From NCBI GenBank assembly GCA_030765065.1, contig CM060988.1, positions 197,840,565-197,904,564 of the forward strand: DNA of 64,000 nucleotides, written 5' to 3'. This DNA is from Deroplatys truncata (Eukaryota; Arthropoda; Insecta; Mantodea; Mantidae). Within the stretch, counting starts at the first letter, position 1; each line of letters opens with the position of its first letter. The position numbers and the translations under genes were made by a program. The notes beneath the pieces were generated by a model that searched no databases, was not told the DNA's origin, and saw only the letters and a program-made list of their open reading frames with translations. Positions 60,052 to 64,000 of this stretch are shown here, one piece after another.

Positions 60052-60360
60052 ATGAATATTTTAAGATCAATAATAGGGAAGACTACAAGTGATAGGATAA
60101 GAAATTTGAATGTAAGGTATCAGTATGAAATAACCAATACTAACAAATTTGCGACAAGAAGAAGAAAGCAATGGAATTATCATATTACAAGAATGAAAAA
60201 TTATAAACTGGCAAAAATAGCCAGGGACATGAAGCCATTAAAAAAAAGAAGTATTGGAAGGCGACAGAAAAAATGGTGAGAACTGCAGTCGACATCTAGT
60301 GAATCTCTAGGATAAAGCATGCAGGAAAGCAGGTTGTTAACCTACATAACAGACAAAGAA
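60052..60360 (+). pseudogene. LINE 3'-terminal fragment
   Basis: The open frame 60052-60279 reads NILRSIIGKTTSDRIRN, then QWNYHITRM, then RSIGRRQKKW. This matches the tail of many LINE ORF2 proteins (RxxYGxTxxDRxRN ... RWxGHVxRM ... GRRxxGRPxxRW). It is followed after a stop by CAAAGAAGAAGAAAT, typical of such 3' ends. Everything upstream is missing, so it is a 5'-truncated copy. Confidence 0.75.
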
Positions 60361-61815
60361 GAAGAAATGTCATATATTAACAATTAAGCACTTTCAAATG
60401 ACATCAGCATATCGTTATAAATGTGTATGTAAGTGTGCTGTTATTATAAGCCATGCTTTTGGGAAAGTCATGAAGATACTACATATCATTTACACCATTT
60501 TTATCCATGGCTCTTCAGGCTCCAAATAAAACTCAAGGAAAGCAAAACACGGCACTTTAACACCCCATCCAATCATATTCTCATACACATCACTGATAAA
60601 TACCAATTAAAAAATTATTTTTGTTTTCATAGCTGTTTTAATTTGGTGTAGGTTCACCAAGATGTTTAATTCCCTTTTCCTTTCAAGTTTAGTGTTGAAA
60701 AATATTATGCCAAAAGAGACTGAATTCACTGTTTCTCCATAAAGCACCGTTTACCTGTACTTTACTGTAATTCACCAATTCAAACACAGTATAACTATGT
60801 GCAACGTAATGTTCAGTATATGGATAACTGGAAGTGAGGCAAACATTTACTATAAAACCAATAGACGATGCTGTTTATGCAACGAAAATCAAAGTGATCA
60901 TTCTATTCCATGCTGACTAGTAGGTTAATCAGTAAAATGCAGTCTTATGTCCCGTACTTCCCCAGCTCTACGCTTACCATATGCCACAGATTTTGTGGAC
61001 TGTCCGCGATTTTATGTTAAATAAAAACGTCCTGGCTAAAAAGACAATAGCTCACAATTTTTACTATATTTGAACTCAGCTTCAATGCACTTAATGTTTT
61101 TTGGGAGAGCACAATGATAACAGTTTTGAGAATTTGTTATTACTAAGAAATGAGTTGCCTTCATCCATAATTGCATTTCTAATGAATGGTATCCAGAGTT
61201 GCCAAAAATTGAGGGATATTATTTCTCTATTCCTGGTCATAAAACCAATGTAGAGGAGTTTTTTTCCCTCATGACTGTTCAGTGGACAGCAGAAAGGAAT
61301 AGCTTAAGAGTAATAGAATGCTGCAAATGCAATATGAAAAACATAAGCTAGAGTGAGTTTCATAAGCTTATTGTGAACAATACCAAGTTCCTTTCTTCTG
61401 CTCCAGGTTCTGAGAAATATGTCTGGTATAAAAACTTAAATGTTGATAGTGAATATATTTTTGATTATTGTGTGCTTACTTAAGTTAAAATTCAATGTAG
61501 CAATCCTTCCAAAACTCTGAATTGTTAATTAAATGCACATTTCTCCTACATTAGGGTTCCTTGTTCCTCAAAACTTCATTTCCTGAAATCGATTAAACGG
61601 TAAAAAATGTCCTGGTTTTGGCATATCAGATTATGGCAACCCTACCCAGCATACACCTCTGTGCGGCATTGCTTCAGCATACCCTGTACCTAGGCAATAT
61701 ATGACTATGTGTAGCAGCCAGGAATGCACTATTTGGAACCGGCATACAATATACCACCTGTCGAGTTCCACTACACAAGATCTAGTCAGAACGAAACTGA
61801 AAATGTACATATAAA
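60361..61815. other. Unassigned stretch
   Basis: No recognisable gene. A short frame at 60433-60651 is not identified. Sequence near 61150-61630 reads like old decayed coding DNA but yields no motif. Confidence 0.4.
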
Positions 61816-61975
61816 CAATAGTTATTTATAAAGGTAGAATCAGGCAATTGAAAAATTCAATGCCATAGCCGGGATTTGAACCACGGATCTCCCGGTCAGT
61901 CGCCTGGTTCTACTTCTCCAACCCTGTCCAACACATGGCTTGTGTGGAAAAACCAATAATTCCAATAGTTATTTA
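61816..61975 (-). mobile_element. SINE fragment with internal inversion and 13-bp target duplication
   Basis: CAATAGTTATTTA at 61816-61828 and 61963-61975 flanks 134 bp. The left part is the tRNA-like half in minus orientation (GCCATAGCCGGGATTTGAAC). From about 61900 the tail block runs in the opposite relative orientation (CCAACCCTGTCCAACACATG). This is the arrangement expected from twin priming or template switching during insertion. Confidence 0.9.
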
Positions 61976-62049
61976 CATTAAAGGAAAAAACAGGATATGG
62001 TTGTTTCACGAACGTGCCACCATATTATGAAGCCAACCTTTGCATCACT

Positions 62050-62240
62050 CATCGTGCTAGCTTCCAGTTACCGAGGTGGTGTGTTCAAACCACGCCAAGA
62101 GCGATGGATTTTTTCGGGCATAAAACTCCTTAGTATGGCCTCCTTCGCAATGGAACTAAAGCTGGTAGTCCCGTGTCGTAGAGATTTACGGCACGGAAAT
62201 AAACCTCAAGTCTGATAAAGCCGAAAATGGAATGGGACGC
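62050..62240 (+). mobile_element. Second SINE family, degenerate copy
   Basis: A B-box-like GTGTTCAAACCACGCC is followed by GGCCTCCTTCGCAATGGAAC, TAAAGCTGGTAGTCCCGTG and TCGTAGAGATTTACGGCACG. This arrangement resembles known insect tRNA-derived SINEs. There is no clear target duplication. Confidence 0.55.
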
Positions 62241-62521
62241 TAAGAACTATAGCAGTTAAAGAGCGTCCATAAATAAAATCCTATTTTTGGTATTCATCCA
62301 TTATAATTCTCATCGGTTAGCGTTTCGGTAGCTACCCCTACTTAAACAAAACATAAGCCCGAATGGGAATATTCTTCAGAATTGACTCATGCATGAAGAT
62401 TAACATATACCTGAAACTGCAATTACCTGTATAGTCACTGCAATTCCATATCGCCGTATTAAATTAAGGTCTACCACATATTCAGTTGACCAATCTAACA
62501 AACACGTTCAGTTAACAAACT

Positions 62522-64000
62522 ACTCGTACCAAACTGTGTTTTTAGATAATTTGTTGCAAAATATTGGCATTGAAACAGAACGACACACCTTACATAATCG
62601 AACATCCGCCATTTTATATCAGAATTGTGGATTTAATCTTACCGGCCGTGTGTATTGACAATCTTCCGATGTTGGAAGCCAAGGGACCTAGGGAAAACAC
62701 GGGATCTTATATATCGAAATGCAACCCGACAGACGCTATAAATAAGCTGGGTGACGTATGTATTAAAACTAAAGAAATTATCTGTTTCAGACCAGTTTAA
62801 CACAGGAGTTATACTCTAAAGATATTTGCTGGCATTGGCCTTCTGTTCAGAAGCAATACCCATATTTATACCCCTGGTAGCAATGTTTAGCGAAACAGGT
62901 TAACAGCTCAGAGAATATTAGGATTCGCTTCCCCGCTAGTAGTGGCTGTGTCTCCAGGGAAACACCCGCCCAGTTCAAACAGAAAACACGGGAAATTCTT
63001 CATTGAAACTTTTAGAAAACCTGTTTACATTGGCTAATAGTAATTATTATTTATGTCAGAAGAAAAATCTTGTCTGAGTTTGTTACGGGCTTAACAAGAT
63101 TCCAAAACAGGTTTTGATTTCCATTGTAAAGTGGTATCTTGTGTTTCTGTATCTTATGGTTCCATAATATATCGGTTCAACAAATGCCAGTTATTAATGG
63201 TGAATGATAAATTAATTTAAAAAAATTGTCGTATTCAAATTACTTAATATTTGAATTTTATATATATACATATATAACATTTTCGTAACCTCTGTCCGAT
63301 GATACATTTACTGCGTAGGAAGCAAGCAGCTCAGACACGTGTAGCAGTTTGAATGTGTCAGTACTAATTTTCATACTGTGAAAAATGGACCCAAGTCCTC
63401 CTCTCCGTGCATATTCATGATACGTGGCAGCACTGTATGTAATGCATAATACAATCAGCTCATGTTCAAATCATAATCACAGTACGTGGAGAGCTGTTAA
63501 TTCAGTTTACGGCTGCTACTATACTTTATAACCTATTATCAGCATTATGGGGAAAATTAAGAAACAGAGTAATAAAAAACATCCAAAATGAAGTGTGTCA
63601 AAGAAGCATTGCTGAAAGGTAGATCTCGTATAAGTACATACACTGGGAAAGAAACTGCTGCAAAAAAGGAAGAAGAAAACTGGTGCTAACAGCAAATGTA
63701 ATATGAAGTATTATTTTAAAATACATGAACTCTTGAAACCATATTTTGGACGACTTTTTAAACATAAAGTGTACAAACAGTCAAGACCTACACATACAAA
63801 GAGTGCTTGAGCTTAGGGAAGGTAAGCAAAAGCGACCAAAAAGGGAGAAGAAAGTAAAGGAAGGAAACCCTCGTTTAGGTATTTTGTGTTGGATAGAAGT
63901 ATCCGTAAGACAGTAAGCCTCAAGGCTTTTTTAGCATATATGCTGTTAGTAAAAAGAGAATATTCAGATTTACTCAATTTCTCCTGGCAGGTGAATTACC
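62522..64000. repeat. Direct repeat, copy B (runs off the window)
   Basis: Matches 2-1483 in the same orientation with few differences. These include CATCCGCC for CATCCACC, CTTCCGATG for CTTCTGATG, and small indels after 63570. It again carries the 78-codon frame (62564-62800) and the start of the transposon-associated gene (MGKIKKQSNKKHPK). The copy continues beyond the window, so whether it holds an intact gene, and whether it lacks the SINE of copy A, cannot be seen. Confidence 0.92.

Overview
The window is eukaryotic and almost certainly arthropod, most likely insect. It is AT-rich and gene-poor, has GT-AG introns and a C2H2 zinc-finger gene, and is crowded with tRNA-derived SINEs, decayed mariner, LINE, Penelope and Gypsy copies, and several satellites. 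The mix resembles large insect genomes such as cockroach, termite or stick insect, but nothing in the window fixes the species.

The dominant structure is a giant palindromic mobile element at 6046-25697. Two arms of about 9.9 and 9.7 kb meet at a 27-nt loop (16001-16027). The outer ends are AGTAGTATAAG inverted repeats, and a 6-bp duplication (GAGGAG) flanks the whole. Each arm holds, from the outside in: a terminal hairpin; modules with TGACGT and GATTGGT exactly 10 nt apart; ATGGCGG sites; duplicated 280-320-bp blocks with CA microsatellites; several decayed copies of a dispersed repeat; about 30 copies of a 76-bp satellite; and a GC-richer core. No transposase, integrase or polymerase gene is visible. 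The arms differ by one SINE insertion, a TAA microsatellite and exactly one satellite unit. A 6-bp duplication with 5'-AG termini at this size recalls Maverick/Polinton elements, but this is only a hypothesis.

Left flank (1-6045): a decayed gene of a transposon-associated family carries SINEs, one with a 14-bp target duplication. The first 1.5 kb recurs almost unchanged as a direct repeat at 62522-64000.

Right of the palindrome: a minisatellite with a 285-bp higher-order period (25841-27520), a 5'-truncated LINE (29876-31130), small hairpin and dispersed repeats, and a ruined Ty3/Gypsy element (about 35.45-37.9 kb). A zinc-finger gene follows on the minus strand, assembled here from three exons including a 41-nt microexon (51156 down to 40035). 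Its largest intron holds a 91-bp satellite split by a Penelope-like element with a GIY-YIG domain. Beyond lie a decayed transposon-associated gene (52.5-53.6 kb), a mariner interrupted by a LINE (54650-57038), a LINE 3' fragment (60.05 kb), SINEs and the second direct-repeat copy.

The only plausible functional host gene is the zinc-finger gene, and its upstream exon carries two reading-frame lesions. Everything else is mobile, satellite or unassigned DNA.
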